Notes: generated by a model not told the origin, from the letters alone. Numbered from the stretch's first letter, positions 15,508 through 23,743 are shown. The stretch: DNA of 26,928 nt from an uncultured Collinsella sp. (GCA_900554325.1 USHA01000021.1:1-26928); one strand, 5' to 3'. A program made the numbers and translations.

Positions 15508-16402
15508 AAGAGAAAACACTGCGTCGCATGTTTTGGCCCGATTTCGCGGATTCATTCAGGCGGCGGCGACGCTCGTCACCAACATTCACCTGCCAAACTT
15601 TGCCAAAGGCGGCATCTATCAGGGCGCGGGAAAAACAGTCTGCGTACCCGGGCTTAACTGCTATTCGTGCCCCGCGGCATCGGGTGCGTGCCCCATCGGG
15701 TCGTTCCAGTCGGTAGTAGGTTCATCCAAGTTCAACTTTTCTTACTATGTTACCGGTGCGCTCATTTTGCTCGGCGTGCTGCTGGGACGCTTTGTATGCG
15801 GCTTTCTGTGCCCGTTTGGCTGGCTGCAGGAGCTGCTGCACAAGATTCCCGGAAAAAAGTTCTCCACGAAAAAGCTCAAGCCACTCACGTACATCAAGTA
15901 CGTCGTGCTGCTGTTTGCCGTGGTGCTGCTGCCCGTCTTGGTGATTAACGACGTGGGCATGGGCGACCCGTTCTTTTGTAAGTACATCTGTCCGCAGGGC
16001 GTGCTCGAGGGCGCCATTCCGCTGGCCATTGCCAATGCCGGCATTCGATCTGCGTTGGGACAGCTCTTTACTTGGAAACTTGCCGTTCTCATTGCCGTGG
16101 TAGTGCTGAGCGTTTTGTTCTATCGCCCCTTCTGCAAATGGATTTGCCCGCTCGGCGCATTCTATGCGCTCATGAATAAGGTGTCCTTGTTGGGGATTCA
16201 GGTCGACGCGTGCAAATGCATCTCGTGCGGCAAGTGTTCAAGGGTTTGTCAGATGGACGTTGATGTGGTCCGCGCGCCCAATCATGCCGAATGTATCCGG
16301 TGCGGAAAGTGCATTGGGGCCTGCCCCGTCGATGCCATCAGCTATCGCTATGGCCTGGATGTGTCGGCGGAAAAGCTTCCCTTGACTGCCGATAAAAAGT
16401 AA
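15500..16402 (+). CDS. Membrane 4Fe-4S polyferredoxin-like protein (NapH/CcdA-context type)
   Basis: A 300-residue membrane iron-sulfur protein that probably carries electrons across or along the membrane. It has three hydrophobic hairpins each bearing NapH/YccM-type motifs: CGFLCPFGW, CKYICPQG and CKWICPLGA, plus an early GLNCYSCP. The C-terminal ~60 residues hold two classical ferredoxin clusters, CISCGKCSRVC and CIRCGKCIGACP. The best start is TTG at 15500, overlapping the upstream stop by 8 nt (TTGGATAA), with GGAG 10 nt before; the frame is open further upstream to 15428 but that part is the other gene. It is the middle gene of a three-gene redox operon and likely feeds the TlpA-like protein downstream. 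Confidence 0.9.
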   Translation: MDKRENTASHVLARFRGFIQAAATLVTNIHLPNFAKGGIYQGAGKTVCVPGLNCYSCPAASGACPIGSFQSVVGSSKFNFSYYVTGALILLGVLLGRFVCGFLCPFGWLQELLHKIPGKKFSTKKLKPLTYIKYVVLLFAVVLLPVLVINDVGMGDPFFCKYICPQGVLEGAIPLAIANAGIRSALGQLFTWKLAVLIAVVVLSVLFYRPFCKWICPLGAFYALMNKVSLLGIQVDACKCISCGKCSRVCQMDVDVVRAPNHAECIRCGKCIGACPVDAISYRYGLDVSAEKLPLTADKK

Positions 16403-16431
16403 ACAAGCTTCGACAAAACGGAGGAATGACT

Positions 16432-17403
16432 ATGAAGCTTTCTAAGATTGCGGCCCTGTTTATGGTGCCGGTATTGGCCTTGTGCCTTGTGGCATGTTCG
16501 GCGCCCGGTGGCAATGCGAGCGAATCTGCGAGCTCCGATCCTAAGATCGCAGAACTCGCTGCGCAGAAGCCGGCCAATGCCGACGAGGCCGCCGAGCTGT
16601 ATGCGAAGCTCATGCAGAAGGAGAACGAGATCTTTTCGAGTGATAACGCGCTGTGGGAAAAGGTATTCAATGCGGCAAATAAAGACTCGGCAATGATTGA
16701 GGACGGCAGCAATTACGGCGATTTTCTGCTCAAGACCATCGACGGCGCCAAGGATGAGTTCACGGCGGATGAGCTTAAGACGCTCAAGACCGGTGCACAG
16801 CAGATCAAGGAGATCGAGGACAAGCTCGAGAGCTTGGAGAAGGAGTTCCCCGGCTGTGGAAGCACGCCGAGCGCAGGCGAGAGCGTCGACGCTTCGACCG
16901 CTGGCATGACGGCCGGTGCCAATGCTTCGAGCGAGACGACGAAGTTCCCCAGCTTTACGGGCAAGGACCTGGATGGCAACGACGTGAACAGCGACGAGCT
17001 GTTCTCTAAGAACAAGGTCACCGTCATGAACTTCTGGTTCACTACTTGCAAGCCGTGCGTGGGCGAGCTGGGCGATCTTGAGAAGCTGAATCAGGAGCTT
17101 GCCGAGAAGGGCGGCCAGGTCGTGGGCGTCAATTCCTTTACGCTCGATGGCAACAAGGGCGAGATCGCAGATGCCAAGGACGTGCTGAGCAAGAAGGGCG
17201 TGACATATAAGAACATCTGGTTCAAGTCGGATAGCGAGGCCGGTAAGTTCACGTCAAATTTGTTCTCGTTCCCGACAACGTATGTCATCGATCAGAATGG
17301 CAACATCGTAGGGGATCCAATCGTGGGAGCCATTAGCTCCGCCGAGCAGCGCGCAGCGCTCGACAAGCTTATCGACCAGGCGATTGCGAATAGCGAGCAG
17401 TAA
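16432..17403 (+). CDS. TlpA-like thioredoxin-fold lipoprotein
   Basis: A 323-residue extracytoplasmic thiol oxidoreductase. The signal peptide ends with lipobox LVAC, lipidated Cys22. Residues ~30-160 are helical and charged, a spacer or separate domain not seen in short TlpA. The C-terminal domain is a redoxin: FPSFTGKDLDGNDVNSDELF, FWFTTCKPCVGELG with the catalytic pair C206/C209, and FPTTYVIDQNG supplying the cis-Pro loop. The ATG at 16432 was chosen because GGAGGA sits 6 nt upstream; the nearby ATG at 16426 is too close to it. The gene follows the 4Fe-4S protein by 29 nt and is closed by the terminator at 17483. Reducing power for C206/C209 likely comes from the upstream membrane protein. 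Confidence 0.93.
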   Translation: MKLSKIAALFMVPVLALCLVACSAPGGNASESASSDPKIAELAAQKPANADEAAELYAKLMQKENEIFSSDNALWEKVFNAANKDSAMIEDGSNYGDFLLKTIDGAKDEFTADELKTLKTGAQQIKEIEDKLESLEKEFPGCGSTPSAGESVDASTAGMTAGANASSETTKFPSFTGKDLDGNDVNSDELFSKNKVTVMNFWFTTCKPCVGELGDLEKLNQELAEKGGQVVGVNSFTLDGNKGEIADAKDVLSKKGVTYKNIWFKSDSEAGKFTSNLFSFPTTYVIDQNGNIVGDPIVGAISSAEQRAALDKLIDQAIANSEQ

Positions 17404-17482
17404 AAAACGCGTAAAGCATAGCGAGGATCGCGTGTCGCTGTGCGAAGTAGTCCGCTGCCTTTCAAGATAAGCTCCACCATAC

Positions 17483-17510
17483 AGAGGTCCCGCTCGGGAC
17501 CTCTTCTTTT
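17483..17510 (+). terminator. Rho-independent terminator of the redox operon
   Basis: A perfect 10-bp stem: AGAGGTCCCG at 17483-17492 and CGGGACCTCT at 17495-17504, followed by TCTTTT. It lies 80 nt after the TlpA-like gene and before the ABC transporter gene. Confidence 0.88.
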
Positions 17511-17656
17511 AGGCGCCGTCCCGTTCGTTTTTTGGCGTGCTTCGTTACATTCCTCACTGGCGCCGGCAAAAAATGGCGATAGAGTAGGACAAACGCGTCG
17601 AATACGAACGGCGGGGGAGAGCGGGCAGGGTGCCTGCGCAGGAGAGGTTGCCGTCC

Positions 17657-20600
17657 ATGCTGGAGCTCAAAGGAATTTGCAAAAGGTACGTCACTCAGTC
17701 GTTTACGCAGGTGGCGCTCGACAGCGTAAGCCTGGCTTTTCGCGATAACGAGTTCGTGGCCATTCTGGGCCCCTCGGGCTCGGGCAAAACTACGATGCTC
17801 AACGTTATCGGTGGGCTCGATCATTTCGATTCTGGCGACTTGCTCATCGATGGCATATCGACCAAGGACTTCCACGATCGCGATTGGGACGCCTACCGCA
17901 ATAACCGCATCGGCTTTGTGTTCCAAAGCTATAACCTCATTCCGCATCAGACCATTTTGGAAAACGTGGAGCTGGCGCTCACGCTCACGGGCGTGGGACA
18001 TGCCGAACGCCGCCAGCGTGCGCGCGAGGCGTTGGAGAAAGTCGGCCTGGGCGAGCATGTTAACAAGCGCCCGAGCCAGCTTTCGGGTGGACAGATGCAG
18101 CGCGTGGCGATTGCCCGTGCCCTGATCAACGACCCCGAGATCGTGCTGGCAGACGAGCCGACCGGCGCCTTGGATTCTACAACGTCCGTGCAGGTCATGG
18201 ACTTGCTCAAGGATGTTGCACGCGACCGCCTGGTCATCATGGTCACACACAATCCCGAGTTGGCATACCAATACGCCACGCGCATCGTTAACCTGGCGGA
18301 TGGCAAGATCACCGACGATTCCGATCCTTTCGATGTCGCTGACGCCACGCGCCGCGAGGCCAAGCCTACGCGCAAAACCTCGATGAGCTTTGTGACGGCG
18401 CTGGGGCTTTCTGCCCGAAACCTTATGACCAAAAAAGGCCGTACGGCCATGACGGCCTTTGCGGGGTCGATTGGCATTATCGGTATCGCGGCGATCTTGG
18501 CGCTCTCCAATGGCGTGAACAACTACATCAAAAAGGTCGAGGAGGATACGCTCTCGAGTTACCCGCTTACGATCTCCAAGCAGGACTACGACCTGTCGTC
18601 CATGATGGGCGGACAGGGGGCTGTGGATGATGAGGCGTCCAACGGCGAGGATTTATCCGACGACGGCACCGACGGCAAGGCTCCGGGAACCGATAAGATT
18701 CCCGTGGTCACGGCCGTAAAGGATATGTTTGCAAGTGTTAAGTCCAACGACATGACGAGCTTTAAGGCATGGCTCGATGCCGGTGGCGACGGCATCGACA
18801 AAGAGGTCAACGCTATTCAGTACGGCTATGGCGTAACGCCGGTTGTCTATCGCGCGGGCAAGGGAGACGAGAAGCCCGTGCGTCTGGTGCCCAATGCCAT
18901 GACCGAGGCCATGAGCGGCGGCGCGAGCTCGGCAGCAACGGTGAGCATGGAGTCCATGGGGACCTCGGTCTTCAACGAAATGATTGACGACCAGAGCCTG
19001 CTCGACAGCCAATACGACGTCGTGGCGGGGCATTGGCCTACGTCTGCTAACGAAGCCGTGATGGTGCTTTCGAGTCGCGGCACGGTGGGCGACTACACGC
19101 TCTACAGCATCGGTGCGTTGGATATCAATGAACTCAACGATCTGGTTAACAGCGCCATGACGGCTGACGGTGGGGTCGAGACGCCCGAGACCGGCGCCGA
19201 CTTTACCTACGACGATGCGCTGTCCACGACGTTTAAGGTGTTGTCGCCGGCCGATGCCTATCGCAAAAACGAAGAGACCGGCATGTGGACTGACATGTCT
19301 GGCGACGCTGATTTTATGACGGCCAAGGTTGCCAACGGTATTGACGTGCACATTGTGGGCGTGGTGCGACCCAACGAGACGGCCAACGCGAGCGCGTTGT
19401 CCCCGGGCATTGCCTACACGCATGCGCTGACTCGCCAGCTTATGGAGCGCGCCGCCGATTCGCAGATTGTGCAGGAGCAGCTTGCCCACCCCGAGACGGA
19501 TGTCTTTACGGGCAAAACCTTCGACGAACTGCAAGGCGAGGCCAAGCAAGGCGTTGATCTGGGCAGCATGTTCAGTGTGGACGAGGCGGCGCTCAAGAGT
19601 GCGTTTTCGTTTGATGCGTCTGCGCTCTCGGGTGCGGCCGGCGACGGCATTGATCTTTCGGGCGTCGATCTGTCGGGCCTGGATATTGATCTTTCGGGCG
19701 TTGGCAAGGACATCGACTTTGGTGACATCATGGCCAAAGCGCCGGCTCCAGATTTCTCGGGCATCTTTGACGGCCTGGAACTCACGCCCGAGCAAATGCA
19801 GCAGGTGGGAACGCTAGCCAACCAGCTGTTTGAGAGCTTTTTGCAGTCTGATCAGTTTAGGGCGCTGTCACCCGAAGATCTTAAGGACGCGTCAAAGCTC
19901 TCTGCCGCATTCTCGACGTATCTTGAGAATGATGACACAGCCCAGCAAATCCTGGCCCAGCTCAAAGCGCTCGGCGGCGATGCCCTGGCCGAGCGCCTGC
20001 AGCAGGCGATGACCGACTATGTGCAAAAGCAGCTGGCTCCGTATCTGCAGCAGGCTATGGATCAGGTGATGAAGTCGATCAGCGATCAGATTGCGGCGAC
20101 GGTGTCAGCTCAGCTCAGGGCAGGCGCAGCAGGGCTCATGGGCCAGATGGCGACGCAGATGTCGTCGAGTTTTGCTAACCTGGCGAGCGCCATGCGCGTG
20201 GATGCGAGTGCCTTTGCTCATGCCATTCACTTCAACATGGACGCCGAGGACCTGAGTTCGCTCATGATGAGCTATGCCAAGGCGTCGAAGCTCACCTACG
20301 ATAACAATCTGACCACGTTGGGTTATGCGGACGAGGCCGACCCCATTTCGGTCAAGATTTTCCCGCGCGACTTTGAGGCCAAGGAGCGCGTACTCGATCA
20401 CATCGATGCGTACAACAAGCAGGTCAAAGCCGCTGGCCATGATGAGCAGGCAATTTCGTACACCGACTACATGGGCATCATCATGGGTTCGGTGACCGAC
20501 ATCGTGAACACCATCAGCTTGGTGCTCATCGCGTTTGTGAGTATCAGTCTGGTGGTGAGCTCCATCATGATCGGCATCATCACCTACATCAGCGTGCTGG

Positions 20601-20914
20601 AACGCAAAAAGGAGATTGGCATCCTGCGTGCGATCGGCGCGTCGAAGCGCAACGTGGCCAACGTATTCAATGCCGAGACCTTTATCGAGGGCCTCATCGC
20701 CGGCGTCTTTGCCATTGTCGTTGTGATGGCCGTGAGCTTTCCGGTTAATGCCTGGGCGCTTGCTGCCAAACAGGTGCCCAATCTGATGAGCCTGCCCGTG
20801 CAGGATGCGCTGGTGCTCATTGCAATTTCGGTACTGCTGACGGTTGTCGCTGGCCTGCTGCCGGCCCGCAGCGCATCCAGGAAGGATCCCGTGGAGGCCC
20901 TGCGCTCTGAATAA
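17657..20914 (+). CDS. Fused ABC transporter, ATPase plus FtsX/MacB-type permease
   Basis: A 1085-residue transporter with ATPase and permease in one chain. Residues ~1-225 are a MacB/LolD-type ATPase: Walker A GPSGSGKTT (38-46), Q-loop Gln90, signature LSGGQ (142-146), Walker B LADEPTG with D166-E167. A first transmembrane helix follows near residue 265 (MTAFAGSIGIIGIAAILALS). Then comes an extracellular domain of ~650 residues, with a DLSG-type repeat tract around residues 655-695 and a long helical stretch (~800-860). Three C-terminal helices end with LPARSASRKDPVEALRSE, the FtsX signature. MacB-like systems move peptides or work mechanically on the envelope rather than transporting small solutes. 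The ATG at 17657 was preferred over GTG 17630 because GGAGAGG precedes it by 9 nt. No partner gene is adjacent. Confidence 0.9.
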   Translation: MLELKGICKRYVTQSFTQVALDSVSLAFRDNEFVAILGPSGSGKTTMLNVIGGLDHFDSGDLLIDGISTKDFHDRDWDAYRNNRIGFVFQSYNLIPHQTILENVELALTLTGVGHAERRQRAREALEKVGLGEHVNKRPSQLSGGQMQRVAIARALINDPEIVLADEPTGALDSTTSVQVMDLLKDVARDRLVIMVTHNPELAYQYATRIVNLADGKITDDSDPFDVADATRREAKPTRKTSMSFVTALGLSARNLMTKKGRTAMTAFAGSIGIIGIAAILALSNGVNNYIKKVEEDTLSSYPLTISKQDYDLSSMMGGQGAVDDEASNGEDLSDDGTDGKAPGTDKIPVVTAVKDMFASVKSNDMTSFKAWLDAGGDGIDKEVNAIQYGYGVTPVVYRAGKGDEKPVRLVPNAMTEAMSGGASSAATVSMESMGTSVFNEMIDDQSLLDSQYDVVAGHWPTSANEAVMVLSSRGTVGDYTLYSIGALDINELNDLVNSAMTADGGVETPETGADFTYDDALSTTFKVLSPADAYRKNEETGMWTDMSGDADFMTAKVANGIDVHIVGVVRPNETANASALSPGIAYTHALTRQLMERAADSQIVQEQLAHPETDVFTGKTFDELQGEAKQGVDLGSMFSVDEAALKSAFSFDASALSGAAGDGIDLSGVDLSGLDIDLSGVGKDIDFGDIMAKAPAPDFSGIFDGLELTPEQMQQVGTLANQLFESFLQSDQFRALSPEDLKDASKLSAAFSTYLENDDTAQQILAQLKALGGDALAERLQQAMTDYVQKQLAPYLQQAMDQVMKSISDQIAATVSAQLRAGAAGLMGQMATQMSSSFANLASAMRVDASAFAHAIHFNMDAEDLSSLMMSYAKASKLTYDNNLTTLGYADEADPISVKIFPRDFEAKERVLDHIDAYNKQVKAAGHDEQAISYTDYMGIIMGSVTDIVNTISLVLIAFVSISLVVSSIMIGIITYISVLERKKEIGILRAIGASKRNVANVFNAETFIEGLIAGVFAIVVVMAVSFPVNAWALAAKQVPNLMSLPVQDALVLIAISVLLTVVAGLLPARSASRKDPVEALRSE

Positions 20915-20944
20915 TGTGACAAGGGACGGTCCCTTTGTCACATT
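20913..20944 (+). terminator. Hairpin repeat fused to the ABC transporter stop codon
   Basis: AATGTGACAAGGGAC (20913-20927) pairs with GTCCCTTTGTCACATT (20929-20944), with one bulged base. It begins inside the TAA stop and has a weak T tail. A diverged copy lies at 25795-25825, also over a stop codon. It probably terminates or protects the 3' end. Confidence 0.7.
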
Positions 20945-20959
20945 GAGCGGCTTGTGAAT

Positions 20960-21143
20960 TCGAGGTCTAATACTTTTCCGAGAAGTGAACGAGTCAAAAT
21001 GGACCCCCGAAGCGTCGACACTTTTGAGATGCAATTTCCAGCGGTTTTGATTGTTGAATCCTGCGGTTTTGGCGTCAGAGAATGTCGATGCTTCGGGGGT
21101 CCAAATACAGCCGTTCACTTCTCGGAAAAGTATTAGACCTCGA
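20960..21143. repeat. Palindromic intergenic repeat, copy A
   Basis: A 184-bp element with perfect 32-bp terminal inverted repeats (20960-20991 and 21112-21143). Inside is a second arm pair (21000-21020 and 21083-21103, one mismatch) carrying TGGACCCCCGAAGC. The central loop has two CCGC[AT]GGA motifs (read on the minus strand). It contains no ORF of its own. The core aligns end to end, on the opposite strand, with copy B at 22550-22723. The whole RNA could fold as one long stem. Confidence 0.9.
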
Positions 21144-21185
21144 GATATAGACGATGTTTGCGAGCGGCAATTAGAGCGTAAGCCT

Positions 21186-22319
21186 TTAGTTCTTCTTTGC
21201 AGAGAGCATGAGCCTAATTTCCGGGTGGGTGTATTCGTCGAACTCTTCCTTGGGCTCGGTGTCAAAGGTGTAGTACGACTTGATAGATTCGTCCTCCGTC
21301 TTGATGCTGATTTCTTCATATAGGGATCCGGCTAAAAATGCCTGTTTAAATTCATCCGACAGGCTGCATGGCGTGAGGAGGTCCGGTGTGGCAACGGAAA
21401 TGTCCAACCCGTTGAGCGGGGCGCAGAGCGTCGCGATATCCTGCTCGGCGCGGGCGAGGTTGTCTGCAGGGCTTGCCTCGGGGTCGATCTGACTGGTGTA
21501 ATCGACGTCCGTGAGCATGCCGTCTGCATCAAAAGAAAGGTAGACATAGACTGCTTGAGCGCCGAGGTCATTATCGCGCAGATAGCCGATAATGCGGTAG
21601 CCGTAGTCGTGATACGACTCGTACGGGTCGTCTGCGGCGACGCGTTCGCACACGGGCTCCAAGGCATCCTGCGCGATGGCGAGCTGCTCGGCGGCTGCAG
21701 CCTTTCTTACCTGAAGCTCGTTATTTCCCTGGACAAACTGAGGGATGTAGACGCCAAGCAGCGCAATGGCGGGCAACACCGCGAGAGCTATGATCTGCTT
21801 CTTGACGCTTGGAATCGTCACACCGTATGCGTTTGCCATGGCCTCGGCATTGCTCGAGGTCTCGGCCAGCACGTCTGCCGCCGTGGTGACTGCCCCCACG
21901 GCGCTGGCGACCTCGGCGGCACCGCCCAGATTGCGCGCGAGATCGTTGTCGCTGTTCTTGAGCAGGCGGCCGGCAGCTTGCGTGGCAAGTACGCCGGCGA
22001 CCTCCGCGGAGCGGTCTTTGTTGGTTTGGGCTACCGCAAGCTTGCTCTGCAGCTCCTTCCACTGTTTGCCCTGCATTCCAAAGCGCGGCGCAAGAGCACA
22101 ATAGCAAAAGATGGCGAGTTCGATTACGGTGAGTGCGATGGCGGTATATATGCCCGCGGGTTGGAATTCCTTTTGGTGGAACGCGATATCGTTGATCATT
22201 TGGAGCGGCAACATCAACAGGCATGCTGCGAACGACATGACGAGTGCGGTCGCTGCGATCTTGGGGTATGTGCAGTACCGCTGGATGCGTTTCTTTTCTT
22301 GTTCGGTGAGCTGCTGCAT
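21186..22319 (-). CDS. Hypothetical membrane protein with three transmembrane segments
   Basis: A 377-residue protein that I do not recognise. After a cytosolic MQQLTEQEKKRIQRYCTYPK come two transmembrane helices (about residues 22-42 and 55-80), then an Ala-rich, partly coiled region (ELQSKLAVAQTNKDRSAEVA, AAEVASAVGAVTTAADVLAE). A third helix (~175-195, KQIIALAVLPAIALLGVYIP) leads to an exported or cytosolic acidic C-terminal domain with ESYHDYGYRIIGYL and AVYVYLSFDADGMLTDVDYT. The start ATG at 22319 has GAGTCGAGG about 5 nt upstream; ATG 22337 has no RBS and the frame open to 22664 runs into repeat B. The gene lies alone between the two inverted copies of the palindromic repeat and has two dyads upstream. 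Confidence 0.75.
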   Translation of the reverse strand: MQQLTEQEKKRIQRYCTYPKIAATALVMSFAACLLMLPLQMINDIAFHQKEFQPAGIYTAIALTVIELAIFCYCALAPRFGMQGKQWKELQSKLAVAQTNKDRSAEVAGVLATQAAGRLLKNSDNDLARNLGGAAEVASAVGAVTTAADVLAETSSNAEAMANAYGVTIPSVKKQIIALAVLPAIALLGVYIPQFVQGNNELQVRKAAAAEQLAIAQDALEPVCERVAADDPYESYHDYGYRIIGYLRDNDLGAQAVYVYLSFDADGMLTDVDYTSQIDPEASPADNLARAEQDIATLCAPLNGLDISVATPDLLTPCSLSDEFKQAFLAGSLYEEISIKTEDESIKSYYTFDTEPKEEFDEYTHPEIRLMLSAKKN

Positions 22320-22385
22320 GGGGGCCTCGACTCTCATCGTTTTTGGGCGATGCGCACACGCTCTTGAGTATAGATGAGTGGAGGG

Positions 22386-22402
22386 TGTCTGTTGTTCAGA
22401 CA
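22386..22402. promoter_or_regulatory. Dyad TGTCTG-N5-CAGACA upstream of the membrane-protein gene
   Basis: A perfect 6-bp inverted repeat with 5-nt spacer. On the minus strand a TATACT (22372-22367) could be the -10 box, which would place the dyad over the -35 region. The -35 itself is poor, as in promoters that need an activator. Confidence 0.45.
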
Positions 22403-22409
22403 TAGCGGT

Positions 22410-22425
22410 CAACAGCATGCTGTTG
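22410..22425. promoter_or_regulatory. Perfect 16-bp palindrome CAACAGCATGCTGTTG
   Basis: A spacer-free perfect palindrome 85-107 nt upstream of the membrane-protein start and next to the TGTCTG dyad. This is the form of an operator for a dimeric regulator; the regulator is not evident in the window. Confidence 0.45.
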
Positions 22426-22489
22426 GTGCTCGCTTGATCGCGAACGTCGTCTTTTGGAGCATGAAGCCGCTGCCGAGGGACGAATAACG

Positions 22490-22525
22490 AGCAAAGGGGG
22501 CCGCCATGGGGCGGCCCCCTTTGCT
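22490..22525. terminator. Perfect 16-bp stem hairpin, possible bidirectional terminator
   Basis: AGCAAAGGGGGCCGCC (22490-22505) pairs perfectly with 22510-22525 around the loop ATGG. The flanking T content is modest on either strand. It could end the leftward flavodoxin operon before the membrane-protein gene. Confidence 0.6.
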
Positions 22526-22549
22526 GTTTGTGGGCATCGGCAAATCGAA

Positions 22550-22723
22550 GGTGAATGGTTTCCCGAGAAGTGAACGACCTAATTTGAACCCGCGAAGTAC
22601 CCACGTTTTTCGACGCTAAAACCGCAGGATTTGAGTGATAAAACCGCAGGAATTGGCCTTCCAAAAGTGTCGATGCTTCGGGGGTCCAATTTTACTCGTT
22701 CACTTCTCGGGAAACCATTCACC
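22550..22723. repeat. Palindromic intergenic repeat, copy B
   Basis: A 174-bp element with perfect 27-bp terminal inverted repeats (22550-22576 and 22697-22723). The core read on the plus strand matches the minus strand of copy A, including AAAACCGCAGGA, AAAAGTGTCGA and GCTTCGGGGGTCCA, and CGTTCACTTCTCGG in the right arm. The outermost ~12 bp (GGTGAATGGTTT) differ from copy A although they pair perfectly within this copy. The inner left arm has drifted and pairs less well than in copy A. Confidence 0.9.
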
Positions 22724-22971
22724 CCGTTTTGCTGGGACGGTTGGAGGGGCGGTTGGTGCCGGGTGGCCGCCTCTGTTTTGGGTGGATTGTCGACTTGGAT
22801 CCCCGAGGCACCGTGCCGCTCGTCGTCCATGGGCTCGAGCTGTCCGTTGCTCGCATCCTTGCCGAGGCAGTCGAAGGTCACATGACTAAATCAACCGTTG
22901 GCGGTGATGCCGTTCTCGTGGGCTTCATTTTTCCATGGCATTTTCCCGTCGATTTGTCGGTCTTTGCCGCG
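22724..22971. other. Intergenic region after the flavodoxin gene
   Basis: About 250 nt with no convincing gene. Open frames cross it on both strands but lack ribosome-binding sites and known motifs, and the plus-strand frame runs on as the antisense of the flavodoxin gene. It may contain decayed coding sequence that I cannot identify. Confidence 0.4.
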
Positions 22972-23445
22972 TTAGAGGTATCTTGCCGCGAAATTTTTGA
23001 GTTCGGTGTCGCTTACGTTGTTGAGGACGCCGCCGTCAACGATCTTTGCGCCTGGAGCGCTTGCTCTAAGGATCGACGCTGTCTTGCCCATTCCGCTCCC
23101 GCCCGAGGTGGCAAACAGGACGATTGTTTTGCCTGTCAGGTCGTAAGACTCGAGGAATGTATTGACAATCGCCGGCGCCACGTACCACCAGATGGGAAAT
23201 CCCAAAAAGATGGTGTCGTAGTCTTCGATGTGCTCGACTCTGGAGGTTATGACGGGGCGGCAGGAGGGATTGGCGACTTCGAGTGTGCTGCGGCTCCGTT
23301 TGTCGCGCCAGTCGAGGTCGGCGCTTGTGTATGGATTGGCGGGCACAATGGCGAACAGGTCGCTGTCCGCTACACGAGCCAGGCGACATGCAACGTCCTT
23401 TGTGGTACCCGTTGCGCTGAAATATGTTACAAGTGTCTTAGCCAA
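22972..23445 (-). CDS. Flavodoxin
   Basis: A 157-residue FMN-binding electron carrier of the cytosol. The phosphate loop is FSATGTTKDVA right after the first strand (TLVTYFS). LDWRDKRSRSTLE, GFPIWWYVAP (with the isoalloxazine-stacking aromatics) and ATSGGSGMGKT are the flavodoxin family's conserved blocks. The start is TTG at 23445 with AAAGGAA about 6 nt upstream; the frame continues upstream but overlaps the 88-residue gene. It is third in a leftward operon after the aldo/keto reductase and a small helical protein, with a 31-nt gap. It probably supplies or accepts electrons in the metabolism served by the reductase; the partner is not known. Confidence 0.92.
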   Translation of the reverse strand: MAKTLVTYFSATGTTKDVACRLARVADSDLFAIVPANPYTSADLDWRDKRSRSTLEVANPSCRPVITSRVEHIEDYDTIFLGFPIWWYVAPAIVNTFLESYDLTGKTIVLFATSGGSGMGKTASILRASAPGAKIVDGGVLNNVSDTELKNFAARYL

Positions 23446-23476
23446 TGGAGTTCCTTTCGTTGCTGTGGTTTGGACC

Positions 23477-23743
23477 TTATGCTGAGGTGCATTTGGCGCT
23501 TTCTCTTGACCGCGATGCCGTGCGGTTTGTCCTGCATTCGGTTGAAGCGTTGCGTAGCCGGTAGATAAGATAGTCAAGGCGTTCGAGCTTCTGCTGCCCC
23601 GAGTGAATATCATCGAGCAACTCGCGGCGATGTCGTTTTAGCAGGCAAATGCGCGCGCAGTCGCTGGCGGCCGAGCCGTACAGCTCAATGAGCTCTTTGC
23701 TGCAGCCGGCGTCGTGTAGGCCGTTGATGATGTTGTCGTCCAT
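23477..23743 (-). CDS. Small helical protein of the reductase operon
   Basis: An 88-residue protein: GLHDAGCSKELIELYGSAA, CARICLLKRHRRELLDDIHS and GQQKLERLDYLIYRL. It is a helix-rich, coiled-coil-like small protein. The LLKRHRRELLDDIH..Q..LE.LDYL pattern matches a small family commonly encoded beside aldo/keto reductases or flavodoxins in Clostridia; its function is unknown. It begins at ATG 23743, 4 nt after the reductase stop, with no strong RBS, so translation is probably coupled. The last ~25 residues are Arg/Ser-rich and may be a poorly conserved tail. Confidence 0.75.
   Translation of the reverse strand: MDDNIINGLHDAGCSKELIELYGSAASDCARICLLKRHRRELLDDIHSGQQKLERLDYLIYRLRNASTECRTNRTASRSRESAKCTSA

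Noticed and set aside
18653..19795. Long minus-strand open frame of 380 codons
   Set aside because: It is antisense to the ABC transporter, which has complete motifs; composition is Arg/His-rich and without known domains.
20105..21319. Minus-strand open frame of 404 codons spanning the ABC gene end and repeat A
   Set aside because: It crosses a coding gene on the other strand, a hairpin and a repeat; no RBS and no protein-like pattern.
20960..22723. Composite transposon with the two repeats as ends
   Set aside because: No transposase or recombinase lies between them and no target-site duplication is evident outside; kept as repeats only.
22729..23568. Plus-strand open frame of 279 codons
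   Set aside because: Most of it is antisense to the flavodoxin and small-protein genes; the first ~60 codons are hydrophobic but match no family that I know.
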